A model generated the notes under the pieces. It saw only the letters and a list, made by a program, of their open reading frames with translations. It was not told where the DNA came from and did not search any database. Positions 43,130 to 51,072 of a stretch of DNA of 64,000 nucleotides are shown here, piece after piece. Position 1 is the first letter of the stretch; each line of letters opens with the position of its first letter. The translations under genes were made by a program, and so were the position numbers. Source of the DNA: Bdellovibrionales bacterium. Lineage in GTDB: Bacteria; Bdellovibrionota; Bdellovibrionia; Bdellovibrionales; UBA1609. Where the stretch lies: positions 744,001-808,000 of the forward strand of contig JADJVA010000020.1 in the NCBI GenBank assembly GCA_016716765.1, written 5' to 3'.

Positions 43130-44536
43130 TCATTTAGCTATGGGAATAGAGACACCAGGCAAGGCCACCAGAACCCTGCAGCTAGGGTCGGTTTTCCAGT
43201 CTGCGAGTTTGCTGCTCTGAAACGATTTCTCGGCCTGGGTGAGCCGTGCCTCACGTTCCAAAAATACATAGGGGTCTTCGACGGGAGCCCCTGAAACCAA
43301 TTTATTAGCGTACATTGTCATCCGCCCGCGATCACGGAACTCTGTTTCTGGGATCCAATCAGTGCCGAAACGAGCACCTAAAATGCCCCCTGCAATTGCC
43401 GCGACGGTGTCCGTATCATCTCCCAAATTGACGATGTATCTGAGAATTTCCGATGGATCCGCATTATCCTGCAAAGCAAGCGCAAGCGCATGAACTCCAC
43501 CCAATAGTACAAAGGGGTTATTCGGATGAATATGACGTCTAAATCTAGACTCAACATAAGGCTCACCCATTTTAAGAACGAAGTCTGAGATTTCCAAATG
43601 TGAAATCTGAAGCCCCCCTGCCCATTGCAATACTTTTCCGAGAACTTCTGATACCGAATGTCGATCCGTCTGATCAAATGGCCATGCTTGATCAAAAGGC
43701 CATCCCCGCTGATTGAGTTGGCCTGCAATCCCCGCCACTTTGTTCATCGAGCTTGTCAATTGTCCAATCAAATACAGTTCTATAGCGCGCACCTCACGAG
43801 GAAGTTCCTCTCGAATTTGGGCGGCCGTGTGTCCCAGGACAAACATTCTCGCTGCCCTGAAAACAGCAAAACTCATTGCAGCCGCACGCAAATCTGCATG
43901 AGTCACCAAACTACTCGTTATTGCGGCCAAAGCCAAATCACTGTCTGACCAATCCAGAAGTCCGGCCAGTGGGGCCACCCGCATTGCAGCTCCTATACCA
44001 CTCGAAGCCGATCCCGAAGATCTGTAATCCACTCCGCGCCGGAGTTTATCGGCAGCACCCGAGAACATCTTGCCAAAGCCTCTCCAGGCGCCCACCTCAA
44101 AACCTGAAACCAACAAAGCACCAAACTCTCTCGTGGCCTCGTCTCCCCATTTTCGATGATTGAGCGCTACCAAAAGAAGCGCCATGGCTTGCTGAGTGTC
44201 ATCACTCGTAAAACCCGGAATTCTCGTTCGATAAAAACGCTTTTCTCCAAGCTTGTCCCATATTTTTCTGAGAGGCAGCTGTTGATCCAAAGACACAAGG
44301 CCTCTCTCTCCGTAGATCTCTAGGATTTCATCTCGCGTTAAGGTCTCGGTCAGGAGGCCCAGAGCATCTCCGTAAGCTAAACCTAAAAGGGAGCCCCTTG
44401 CGCGATCCATTGTTGCATCGTCTCTCACACGAGGTTCTGTCGCAGAGGACGAATAGCTCGTAAAAAAACCAAACCCAACGAAAACAGCAACCAATAAATA
44501 GTGAAATTTGACGGAGCAAGAAAGCTGAGGCTTCAC
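43130..44536 (-). CDS. Exported ADP-ribosylglycohydrolase family protein
   Basis: 468 residues with a signal peptide (Leu-Leu-Val-Ala-Val-Phe-Val-Gly-Phe-Gly-Phe-Phe). ARH/DraG signatures: Gly-Leu-Ala-Tyr-Gly-Asp-Ala-Leu-Gly near residue 52, Thr-Ser-Asp-Asp-Thr-Gln-Gln-Ala (metal-binding Asp pair), Ser-Gly-Ile-Gly-Ala-Ala-Met-Arg-Val-Ala-Pro, Thr-His-Ala-Asp, and Gly-Asp-Asp-Thr-Asp-Thr-Val-Ala-Ala with the second metal site. The family removes ADP-ribose from proteins. Members are normally cytoplasmic, so the signal peptide is unusual; it may act in the periplasm, outside, or in a target cell. Confidence 0.85.
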   Translation of the reverse strand: MKPQLSCSVKFHYLLVAVFVGFGFFTSYSSSATEPRVRDDATMDRARGSLLGLAYGDALGLLTETLTRDEILEIYGERGLVSLDQQLPLRKIWDKLGEKRFYRTRIPGFTSDDTQQAMALLLVALNHRKWGDEATREFGALLVSGFEVGAWRGFGKMFSGAADKLRRGVDYRSSGSASSGIGAAMRVAPLAGLLDWSDSDLALAAITSSLVTHADLRAAAMSFAVFRAARMFVLGHTAAQIREELPREVRAIELYLIGQLTSSMNKVAGIAGQLNQRGWPFDQAWPFDQTDRHSVSEVLGKVLQWAGGLQISHLEISDFVLKMGEPYVESRFRRHIHPNNPFVLLGGVHALALALQDNADPSEILRYIVNLGDDTDTVAAIAGGILGARFGTDWIPETEFRDRGRMTMYANKLVSGAPVEDPYVFLEREARLTQAEKSFQSSKLADWKTDPSCRVLVALPGVSIPIAK

Positions 44537-44653
44537 GGCGTGTTCTCCTCTACAAAAAAGGGATGAGAGTTTATTTCTCGGCCCTTACAGACCAGATATA
44601 CAAAAAGAGGTCAAGTCTTAAAGAGAAAAGGACTTTTCGCTCAGATGTCCCAC

Positions 44654-47600
44654 CTACCTTCTCAGAACACCCGCACAAGAAAGAACTCGGCCGAAATTAT
44701 TTCTGTTTTGAACTGTAGAAAGGTGAGGGTTTTTTCGAAAAAATGCAGCACTTCCGTGGAGCTTGTAAATCTTCACAATTTCCTGACTGTGGGAGGGTTT
44801 GGTATTGGCAATGGCCCGACGATGAACCTCCAATCCCTCAAGCAATGGAACAAGCGCCACCTTTCGTTCGTCATCATCCATAAACTGGCTAATTTTTAAA
44901 ATATATTCTGTCCCAATCCAGGAGGGGCAAAACCAATTGCGCCCATCGATAAACTTATGCACGAGTTGGGACAGAGTTAAAAAGTGGAGGTTCCGAGGAG
45001 TCAACTGAAACAACGATTTTGCGGTCGAAACTGCGTCAGGGTACCTTTGACCACCGAATTTGCTTTGAGAAATAATGAATTCGTTCATACTAACTCGAGT
45101 TTCATCGAGAATTTTCTGATGAAAAGGCATCACTTCTTTTGAGAAATCGACAACTCTCTCAAGATACTTTACCAAGCTACTCTCTGAAGTTACCCAGTCG
45201 GGCACCCTCTCTCCCTCAAGAAGTGTGCTGACGAGCTCATTTGTATCTTCCTGAGGAGGGCCGCTGACCGCGCCCTGAATAGGAGTCTCTGCGGGAAGTG
45301 CCTCGTTGGCAGAAGGCACCCCCTCGACAGAAGGCATCTCTTTCGCAGAAGGCACCACCGCTTCAGGGCGAACTTGTCCTAAGAGATAATCAATATTACG
45401 AAGTTCCCCTGCCTCCAACTGATCTCGCTGTTTGAATTCAGGACAGATTGCGGCGAAATCAATTTTCAATGCCCTTGCAAGATTTTGTTGTTGGGCACGA
45501 GTATTCACAGAGTCGAGTCGTCTGGTCAACTGAAGACGCGAATCTTCATCCAAAGCAAAAACCGTTTCAATAAATGATTCCCTCCCTTTTGTTAACCAAG
45601 TTTTTAAAAAAACAAGGGTCTCGGGATGGTCAAATCCACTCACTTCAAGTCTCAAAATTTTTCCTAGAAAGGAACTTCGCAAATAAGGGGCAGGTAAATT
45701 TAAATCAGCCCAACCACTTCCCACTGCCAGACGAGATAACAAGACGTCAAACAATATATGATCAAACCGAGAGTCCTGAGCCCATTTGACAAGCAAGCGA
45801 TGAAACTCAGTTGCCACAGTTTCTTGAGTGTCATGTTTTGACTTGAGCAATCCCGATAGGCCTTGTTTAAATTTCCTGGTGGCCTGGTCCATCGCTTCGA
45901 TATCCTGCCCTGATAACATCGGGAGATATTCAAATCCCATCAGAGGCAACACCATAAGATCCGCGTTTTTCGTAGAGCCCAGGAGATCATTGGTCGAGAG
46001 TGAAGATTTCGGATCTATTTCACGGATCAACTTTTCAAGGTCCAGTTGAGGATCAACATGCTCGCTCAAGAGACGATGAAAATTAATGTCATCAGGAATA
46101 AGGCTTGGATCATTAAGTCCCCTCAAAAGAACTGTATGAGCGACGCGGTGAAGGTCTGCCACCGGGCCAAATTTCTCATAAATTCCATCCATCAGCCCAC
46201 GTATTTCGATATCGATTTCATCTCCCACTTCAAAAAATCGAACTGTCCCGCGGCCTTCGGTGTAATTGGGATAAAGCCAAGTATCTGGTATATCGATTCT
46301 CATTCGGCTCTGAGTGCGCACCGCGAAAGCGTAGTTTGAATTCCGATAGAGAATACGCAATGACACAATCCAGTCTGAAATCAATCCCAGCCATCCTTTC
46401 AATTTTCGTTGAGATATCCTCTCGTAAATGAGATCTTTGGGAAATCGCGAATGATCATGAATAGAACGAAGGTCATTATCCAACAACGACCACATCTCAT
46501 TGAGACGGCTAAAGTGTTCGTTTACCTGAGCCGTCGGCTTTGTCCTGACCTCTCTATTTCCCGTAGCTTTTTCCGTCGTCATATTTTGATCCAAATAAGG
46601 GGGCGGATTATTTTTTAACTGTGCTTCTAAGGACGCATTTGGAGTGAATTCAAATTCTGCACCTTTGGAGACTGGCAGCTTTTGCCATGAAAAATTGTCC
46701 TTTGAAATATCTGAATGAACAAGATGGGTTTGAGAAACATAAATGGGAATCCGTCGACCTTTGAATGGCAAATAATCGCTTTGACTGAGCCCCAAACTCA
46801 CAATAAATTTTTCGTAGCCGCTGCGATATAAGGGATGGCTCAATCGAGCCTCGAGATCTCTTGCGATCACTCTCCGAATGACTTTCTCCGACAGTTTATT
46901 TCCGTGTAGTGCGATCAGATTGGAATATTTCAAATGATTTTCAGAAATCCAGCCTGAGAACCCTGATTCATTGAAATTCGAATTTTCCACTCCCCATCTA
47001 AATAAACTGTCGCACAGCTCAAGAATCCGCCTCAATCCCTTCGCGTCCTCAGGAGTATCGGCCAGTCGAATCTCCAAGGCAGGATACACCCATTCCGGAT
47101 TTTCTACCGAAAGCCGAAAAAATTTGTCAATATTGAAGGTTCGATACTTCCATGGACTGCCACTTCCTGCAAAGCCTTCTTCTTTTTTGTGATGGGAAAG
47201 AAATATTCTTCTTGCCTCAAGGTAAGATAATCTGCCCTTAGAGGCCGTATAAAGCTCTTCAAGAAGCGGCATGTGATTGAAATAAAGGGGAATTGAAAAT
47301 TTATTGTAAACATCTCCCATCCGGGTCGCGGCGGTTGCGGCATAAATATAATCCGCGTTTAATTCTAAAAATAGCAACCAACGGATGATCTTACTGACAT
47401 CCACATTTTTGATATCGGAAAATGGGATTCCCCATTTTTCTGTTGGTCGCTCTGAGATTGAGAATCCATCGAGTAGTTCCCTGAGCTCGACATTCACTTG
47501 AAATGACGTCTGCCATCCTGGCCCCAATTTGAGTTCCGGTCTGATCCGATCGTAGTTTGCAACCAAGAGGTCTCTTTTTTCGGGGCCCAACGGAGGAGAC

Positions 47601-48001
47601 ACCAATTCAATTCCATCTTTTGTGCCTCGTTCATTGACCCACTCCCTATCAAACCACCATTTGTCTCCGCTCCGATCCAAATGAATCTTGTGTTTTTGCC
47701 CCTCACTCAAGTGTCCACCAAAGATTTGGCCAACAAATTCCAAAAACTTCATTTCCCAAGACGGGAAATTGGTTTTTAGGGACCCACCAACCACGGGGCC
47801 ATTCTCGTTCACCTCTGAAAACTCAATTTCAAGTCCCATACGAGGACTTACGACTCCGCCCCAAGCTCTTTCTGAAGTCAAATTGATTGCTAAAGTGAGG
47901 CTAGCAACGGCAACGGCTACTACGACCGCGCCAGCACCTGCGACGGCAACTGGACAAAATGGCTTCAGAACCCATGGCTTCAGAACCCGACGAATAAACA
48001 A
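44654..48001 (-). CDS. Giant exported protein with an N-terminal amidoligase-like domain
   Basis: 1,115 residues from a TTG at 48001 after gggagg. A membrane/signal helix (about 15-40) of Val/Ala repeats precedes Met-Gly-Leu-Glu-Ile-Glu-Phe, Asp-Arg-Ser-Gly-Asp and Gly-Ile-Glu-Leu-Val-Ser-Pro-Pro-Leu, which in order match amidoligase (glutamine-synthetase-fold) enzymes; the usual His-x-His-x-Gly is replaced by Phe-Gln-Val-Asn-Val-Glu. The remaining ~900 residues are helical, with an Ala/Pro/Glu low-complexity patch near 880-910. Amidoligases attach amino acids to peptides or peptidoglycan. Export of such an enzyme, and its length, are odd. Its function is uncertain. Confidence 0.6.
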   Translation of the reverse strand: MFIRRVLKPWVLKPFCPVAVAGAGAVVVAVAVASLTLAINLTSERAWGGVVSPRMGLEIEFSEVNENGPVVGGSLKTNFPSWEMKFLEFVGQIFGGHLSEGQKHKIHLDRSGDKWWFDREWVNERGTKDGIELVSPPLGPEKRDLLVANYDRIRPELKLGPGWQTSFQVNVELRELLDGFSISERPTEKWGIPFSDIKNVDVSKIIRWLLFLELNADYIYAATAATRMGDVYNKFSIPLYFNHMPLLEELYTASKGRLSYLEARRIFLSHHKKEEGFAGSGSPWKYRTFNIDKFFRLSVENPEWVYPALEIRLADTPEDAKGLRRILELCDSLFRWGVENSNFNESGFSGWISENHLKYSNLIALHGNKLSEKVIRRVIARDLEARLSHPLYRSGYEKFIVSLGLSQSDYLPFKGRRIPIYVSQTHLVHSDISKDNFSWQKLPVSKGAEFEFTPNASLEAQLKNNPPPYLDQNMTTEKATGNREVRTKPTAQVNEHFSRLNEMWSLLDNDLRSIHDHSRFPKDLIYERISQRKLKGWLGLISDWIVSLRILYRNSNYAFAVRTQSRMRIDIPDTWLYPNYTEGRGTVRFFEVGDEIDIEIRGLMDGIYEKFGPVADLHRVAHTVLLRGLNDPSLIPDDINFHRLLSEHVDPQLDLEKLIREIDPKSSLSTNDLLGSTKNADLMVLPLMGFEYLPMLSGQDIEAMDQATRKFKQGLSGLLKSKHDTQETVATEFHRLLVKWAQDSRFDHILFDVLLSRLAVGSGWADLNLPAPYLRSSFLGKILRLEVSGFDHPETLVFLKTWLTKGRESFIETVFALDEDSRLQLTRRLDSVNTRAQQQNLARALKIDFAAICPEFKQRDQLEAGELRNIDYLLGQVRPEAVVPSAKEMPSVEGVPSANEALPAETPIQGAVSGPPQEDTNELVSTLLEGERVPDWVTSESSLVKYLERVVDFSKEVMPFHQKILDETRVSMNEFIISQSKFGGQRYPDAVSTAKSLFQLTPRNLHFLTLSQLVHKFIDGRNWFCPSWIGTEYILKISQFMDDDERKVALVPLLEGLEVHRRAIANTKPSHSQEIVKIYKLHGSAAFFRKNPHLSTVQNRNNFGRVLSCAGVLRR

Positions 48002-48018
48002 TTCCCACCTCCCCCGTT

Positions 48019-48082
48019 AAAGAGCCAAAGAGCCAAAGAGCCAAAGAGCCAAAGAGCCAAAGAGCCAAAGAGCCAAAGAGCC
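48019..48082. repeat. Eight perfect 8-bp tandem repeats (AAAGAGCC)
   Basis: 64 bases of pure AAAGAGCC x 8, between the start of the giant minus-strand gene and its presumed promoter. Such short repeats change length by slippage and can alter promoter or leader spacing. The region upstream (48085-48170) is very A/T rich on both strands. Confidence 0.95.
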
Positions 48083-48234
48083 TGTGGGATAAACCATTTT
48101 TTTTGATTTCTTTACTTTTTTTTACATTTAGTAAATTTTTTTTACTTATGTAAGTACTGAGATCACAAAAAGGCTGCGAGTGTTACATTTGTACAAAAAG
48201 CCCAGAACCCGTCGCCCCAAAGACGAGGCTTTAT

Positions 48235-48299
48235 TAAACTGGCCGACTTGATTGTTGCTCCAGACTCCAAGTGCCCTTGGAGTTTGGAACAATAATCAA
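48235..48299. repeat. Hairpin repeat family, fold-back fragment F
   Basis: The outer end TAAACTGGCCGACTTGATTG is followed by a stem TTGATTGTTGCTCCAGACTCCAAG, a four-base loop and the returning arm CTTGGAGTTTGGAACAATAA. The body of the element is missing and the second arm lacks the GGCCAG end. It faces copy E across the AbiE genes. Confidence 0.7.
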
Positions 48300-48500
48300 A
48301 ATGATTGCAATCAGCCCATGTGATCCGACAGTTCAGAGACTTCAGAGAGGATTTCAATACTCTTGGAATGTGCCACATAATTCTATTGACCCAGTTATGA
48401 TCATACAATGCCTTCTTCTTTAATTTCTCAGAATGAGACACTGCTCGCTACTTTGTAACTCATTGATTCTACGATACTTTCAGTTGCAACGATATAAATG

Positions 48501-48528
48501 TTTACATGATTATGATAAGGTGTATGCT
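48501..48528 (+). promoter_or_regulatory. Promoter of the AbiE pair, probably leaderless
   Basis: TTTACA at 48501 and TATGCT at 48523 (16-base spacer) place the transcription start at or next to the ATG at 48536, and no ribosome-binding site precedes that ATG. Confidence 0.4.
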
Positions 48529-48535
48529 TTTATAA

Positions 48536-49111
48536 ATGAGCCCACTCAAGAAAGTCGAAACACACTTTAAAGGCAAACCCTTCTCAAGAGATGAGCTCAA
48601 TCATCTAGGGATAACCTCTGTTCAGTTGAGTGAACTTCTTAAGAAAGAGTCCGTTTACCGATTAAGTCGCGGAATATACGTTCTTGCAGGAGTTGATCTA
48701 TCAAACGAAACTCAGTTTCAAGCAGCCACAATGCGAATTGATGGTCCTTCAGCAGTCTGTCTGCTCTCTGCACTTTGGTACTATAACCTGACGGATCACA
48801 TTCCTAAAAAAGTGTGGCTGCTTGTTCCTGAGAACAAGCACACAGCTCATAAAGACATTCGACTCTTGCGTCGTAATAACCCACATTGGAAAATTGGAAT
48901 TGAGAAACACAAGAGCTTTGCAATCACAAGCCTTGAGCGAACCCTCGTTGACTCTCTCTGCATGAAAAGAATTTTGGGGCCACAAATAGGAATCGATGCC
49001 CTTAAAACTGCTCTCAGAGAAAAGAAGACCGCGCTTGATAAGATTATAAGAATGGCAAAGTCGCTCGGAGTCGATCATCGCATAAGTAACTACGTCGAGG
49101 TCCTCGCATGA
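48536..49111 (+). CDS. AbiEi-type antitoxin/transcriptional repressor (type IV toxin-antitoxin)
   Basis: 191 residues. An N-terminal winged helix-turn-helix (about 1-50: Phe-Ser-Arg-Asp-Glu-Leu; Val-Tyr-Arg-Leu-Ser-Arg-Gly-Ile-Tyr-Val) is followed by the AbiEi domain (Ile-Asp-Gly-Pro-Ser-Ala-Val-Cys-Leu-Leu-Ser-Ala-Leu-Trp; Thr-Ser-Leu-Glu-Arg-Thr-Leu-Val-Asp-Ser). AbiEi represses its own operon and counters the toxin without binding it. Overlaps the toxin gene by four bases. The pair sits between hairpin repeats F and E. Confidence 0.85.
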   Translation: MSPLKKVETHFKGKPFSRDELNHLGITSVQLSELLKKESVYRLSRGIYVLAGVDLSNETQFQAATMRIDGPSAVCLLSALWYYNLTDHIPKKVWLLVPENKHTAHKDIRLLRRNNPHWKIGIEKHKSFAITSLERTLVDSLCMKRILGPQIGIDALKTALREKKTALDKIIRMAKSLGVDHRISNYVEVLA

Positions 49112-49968
49112 GCCGCGAATCTCAAGCGAAAGCGATCAGGAATTCAATTATCAAAATAGCAAAGAGCGATACTTCGCTAGATGCCAATGAAATTCGTGTG
49201 ATTCTTTCACTGGAAAGAATCGTAGCTCGGCTATCGAACGATCCAACGCTTGATAAGCATCTTGTTTACAAAGGTGGATTTGTTTTATTGAAAACTCTGA
49301 ACAGCAACAGATTCACACGAGACTTGGATGCCCTAGGTCTTGATATCGAAAAGGAGCTTGTCGAAAAACTTGTTCCCAGTGCGCTGGATGTTGATTTGAA
49401 TGACGGCTTTTGGTTTGGTGATGTTCAAGTCGAGTCACTGGATGCACAGGGCGAATATGGCGCCCTACGATTTAATTGCGCATTTCAAATCGGAGATCCA
49501 CCCGAGAGGGCAGAGGCAATCAAGAAGTTGTCACGACTACATTTTGATGTTGGCTTTGATGATGCGATTCCGAGCGATTTGAAGAAGTCTCAAATGTTTT
49601 CACTTCTTGGTTATGAGACTCATGTTTCTTGGCGTGTCTATCCACCAGAATTCATTTTCTCAGAGAAGCTCCAAACATTTGTGAATCGTGCATCTGCCAA
49701 TTCTCGAGGCAAAGACATTCACGACTTAGGGATTTTATTTGATCAGTGTAATTCAACAAAGTTGACCGATGCGATTCAAGAAACTTTCGCACGCAGGGAA
49801 ACGGAAATTCCAAAGTCATTAGTCGAGTTCGCAAAAAACGTGGACACTAATGTGCTCGAGAAAAGCTGGAATAGCGTAAAGCTTACGAATGAGGACGCTA
49901 GTTTTGAGGATGCCTGGGAACTTTTCCAAAAGCATTTAAAGAAGCTTGACCAAAATTTGACAACTTAG
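49108..49968 (+). CDS. AbiEii-type nucleotidyltransferase toxin
   Basis: 286 residues. The nucleotidyltransferase core has Tyr-Lys-Gly-Gly-Phe-Val-Leu-Leu-Lys near residue 53 and Arg-Phe-Thr-Arg-Asp-Leu-Asp-Ala-Leu-Gly near 71, the Gly-Gly and Asp-x-Asp motifs of AbiEii/toxin-type transferases. Family members add nucleotides to tRNA 3' ends, stopping translation, and can give phage defence by abortive infection. Coupled to the antitoxin gene by an ATGA overlap. Followed within 115 bases by hairpin copy E. Confidence 0.86.
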   Translation: MSRESQAKAIRNSIIKIAKSDTSLDANEIRVILSLERIVARLSNDPTLDKHLVYKGGFVLLKTLNSNRFTRDLDALGLDIEKELVEKLVPSALDVDLNDGFWFGDVQVESLDAQGEYGALRFNCAFQIGDPPERAEAIKKLSRLHFDVGFDDAIPSDLKKSQMFSLLGYETHVSWRVYPPEFIFSEKLQTFVNRASANSRGKDIHDLGILFDQCNSTKLTDAIQETFARRETEIPKSLVEFAKNVDTNVLEKSWNSVKLTNEDASFEDAWELFQKHLKKLDQNLTT

Positions 49969-50080
49969 ACGTCAAACACAAAGTTGCCACAAATCTAATT
50001 TTGTTGGCGAGGTATTTGCTTTTCTCTTCTGCTATGAAGCCAAATTGCCCCCGTTGTTCATGAAGAAAGATCTCAAATTT

Positions 50081-50303
50081 AATACAGCGGCTGGCCCGCA
50101 AGCCGTCGGCGATTCTGTTGTGTCCAAAAGACACAGGGAGCTGGCTGAACTGAATCTCAGGAGTTCAGGATCGAGTTCGGCTTGGTGCAGTGCTCACAAC
50201 GTGAGCGCTGCTGCCGGACGCATGTTTGAAGATCCTGGACTCCTGAGATTGGTTCAGCCAAGTGCCCTTGGAGTTTGGAACAACAATCAAGTTGGCCAGT
50301 TCA
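50081..50303 (+). repeat. Hairpin repeat family, copy E
   Basis: Plus orientation, AATACAGCGG to GGCCAGTTCA, with long arms GAACTGAATC and GATTGGTTC, an imperfect stem. It ends five bases before the stop of the convergent glycosyltransferase gene. An 8-bp GTTCATGA occurs on both sides (50056, 50299). Confidence 0.87.
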
Positions 50304-50308
50304 TGATT

Positions 50309-51025
50309 TTAATGACCTCGCATTCGACCAATCAGAACATACTTGAACAAGACGAACAAAATTTTTATGCTCGCGCAAACACAGCCTTTAATTGTACCGG
50401 TAATCTTTGAAGTACCTATTCTCTTTTTATAATGGACCGAGACTTCGCCAACTCTAAGCCCCTGGCTGAGCGCTTTGACTTGCATTTCAATGGTCCATCC
50501 AAAATTTTGATCTTGCATCTTGAGCTGCTTCAGAGCTGGCTGACGGATCAAGCGCATAGGACCCAAGTCAGAATAGCGATAATGAAAGCGAAGAGCCATC
50601 ACCCAGCCTGCAAAAAAATTTCCAATCCGGGCTTGAGGCAACAGCGCCCCTGCCTCCGCAAGCCCGAGTGTTCTTGAACCAATGACTAGATCAAGATTCT
50701 CTTTGCAGAGCTTCTGGTAGAGCTCCTCGAGGTCTCTCGGATCATCGCTGAAGTCTGCATCGATAAAAGCTACAATTTCTGGACTCAGCGACTCGCAAAA
50801 CTCGATCCCACGAAGACAAGCTTTTCCATAGCCCTTCTGATTTTCTCGGACCACCTGAGCCCCCCACTGAAGGGCGACCTCTGCCGTTCGGTCGGTTGAT
50901 CCATTGTCGACCACAATGACATTTTCACAAAATCGCGGAGGCAGGGAGCTAAGAACTTTAGCTATGGATTCCTGCTCGTTAAGAGCCGGTATAATAAGGA
51001 CACAGCGATAATCTCTAACTGACAT
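50309..51025 (-). CDS. Family 2 glycosyltransferase (polyprenyl-phosphate sugar synthase type)
   Basis: 238 residues from the ATG at 51025 (aggga site upstream). GT-A fold: Ile-Ile-Pro-Ala-Leu-Asn-Glu near the N-terminus, Val-Val-Asp-Asn-Gly-Ser-Thr-Asp, and the Phe-Ile-Asp-Ala-Asp-Phe-Ser-Asp metal motif. The C-terminus has a basic, hydrophobic amphipathic region but no full membrane domain, as in the shorter dolichol-phosphate-mannose synthases. It would move a sugar from a nucleotide donor to a lipid carrier. The divergent neighbour, a GT-C-like membrane protein, could use the product. Confidence 0.85.
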   Translation of the reverse strand: MSVRDYRCVLIIPALNEQESIAKVLSSLPPRFCENVIVVDNGSTDRTAEVALQWGAQVVRENQKGYGKACLRGIEFCESLSPEIVAFIDADFSDDPRDLEELYQKLCKENLDLVIGSRTLGLAEAGALLPQARIGNFFAGWVMALRFHYRYSDLGPMRLIRQPALKQLKMQDQNFGWTIEMQVKALSQGLRVGEVSVHYKKRIGTSKITGTIKGCVCASIKILFVLFKYVLIGRMRGH

Positions 51026-51072
51026 TGAGTTCCCTGTTTTAAAATGGCAGCTTAGCACTTATTCTTTACAAA

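Noticed and set aside
48019..48082. CRISPR or coding repeat
   Set aside because: The 8-bp units have no spacers and lie outside any coding frame.
13820..50303. Hairpin repeats as integron attC sites
   Set aside because: They are long, hairpin-forming and next to cassette-like cargo, but there is no integrase, and the expected paired core sites (RYYYAAC/GTTRRRY) were not found at consistent positions. Cassette orientation is inverted rather than head-to-tail.
50056..50306. GTTCATGA on both sides of copy E as a target duplication
   Set aside because: Five of the eight bases on the right belong to the repeat's own GTTCA end, so only three extra bases match; weak by chance alone.
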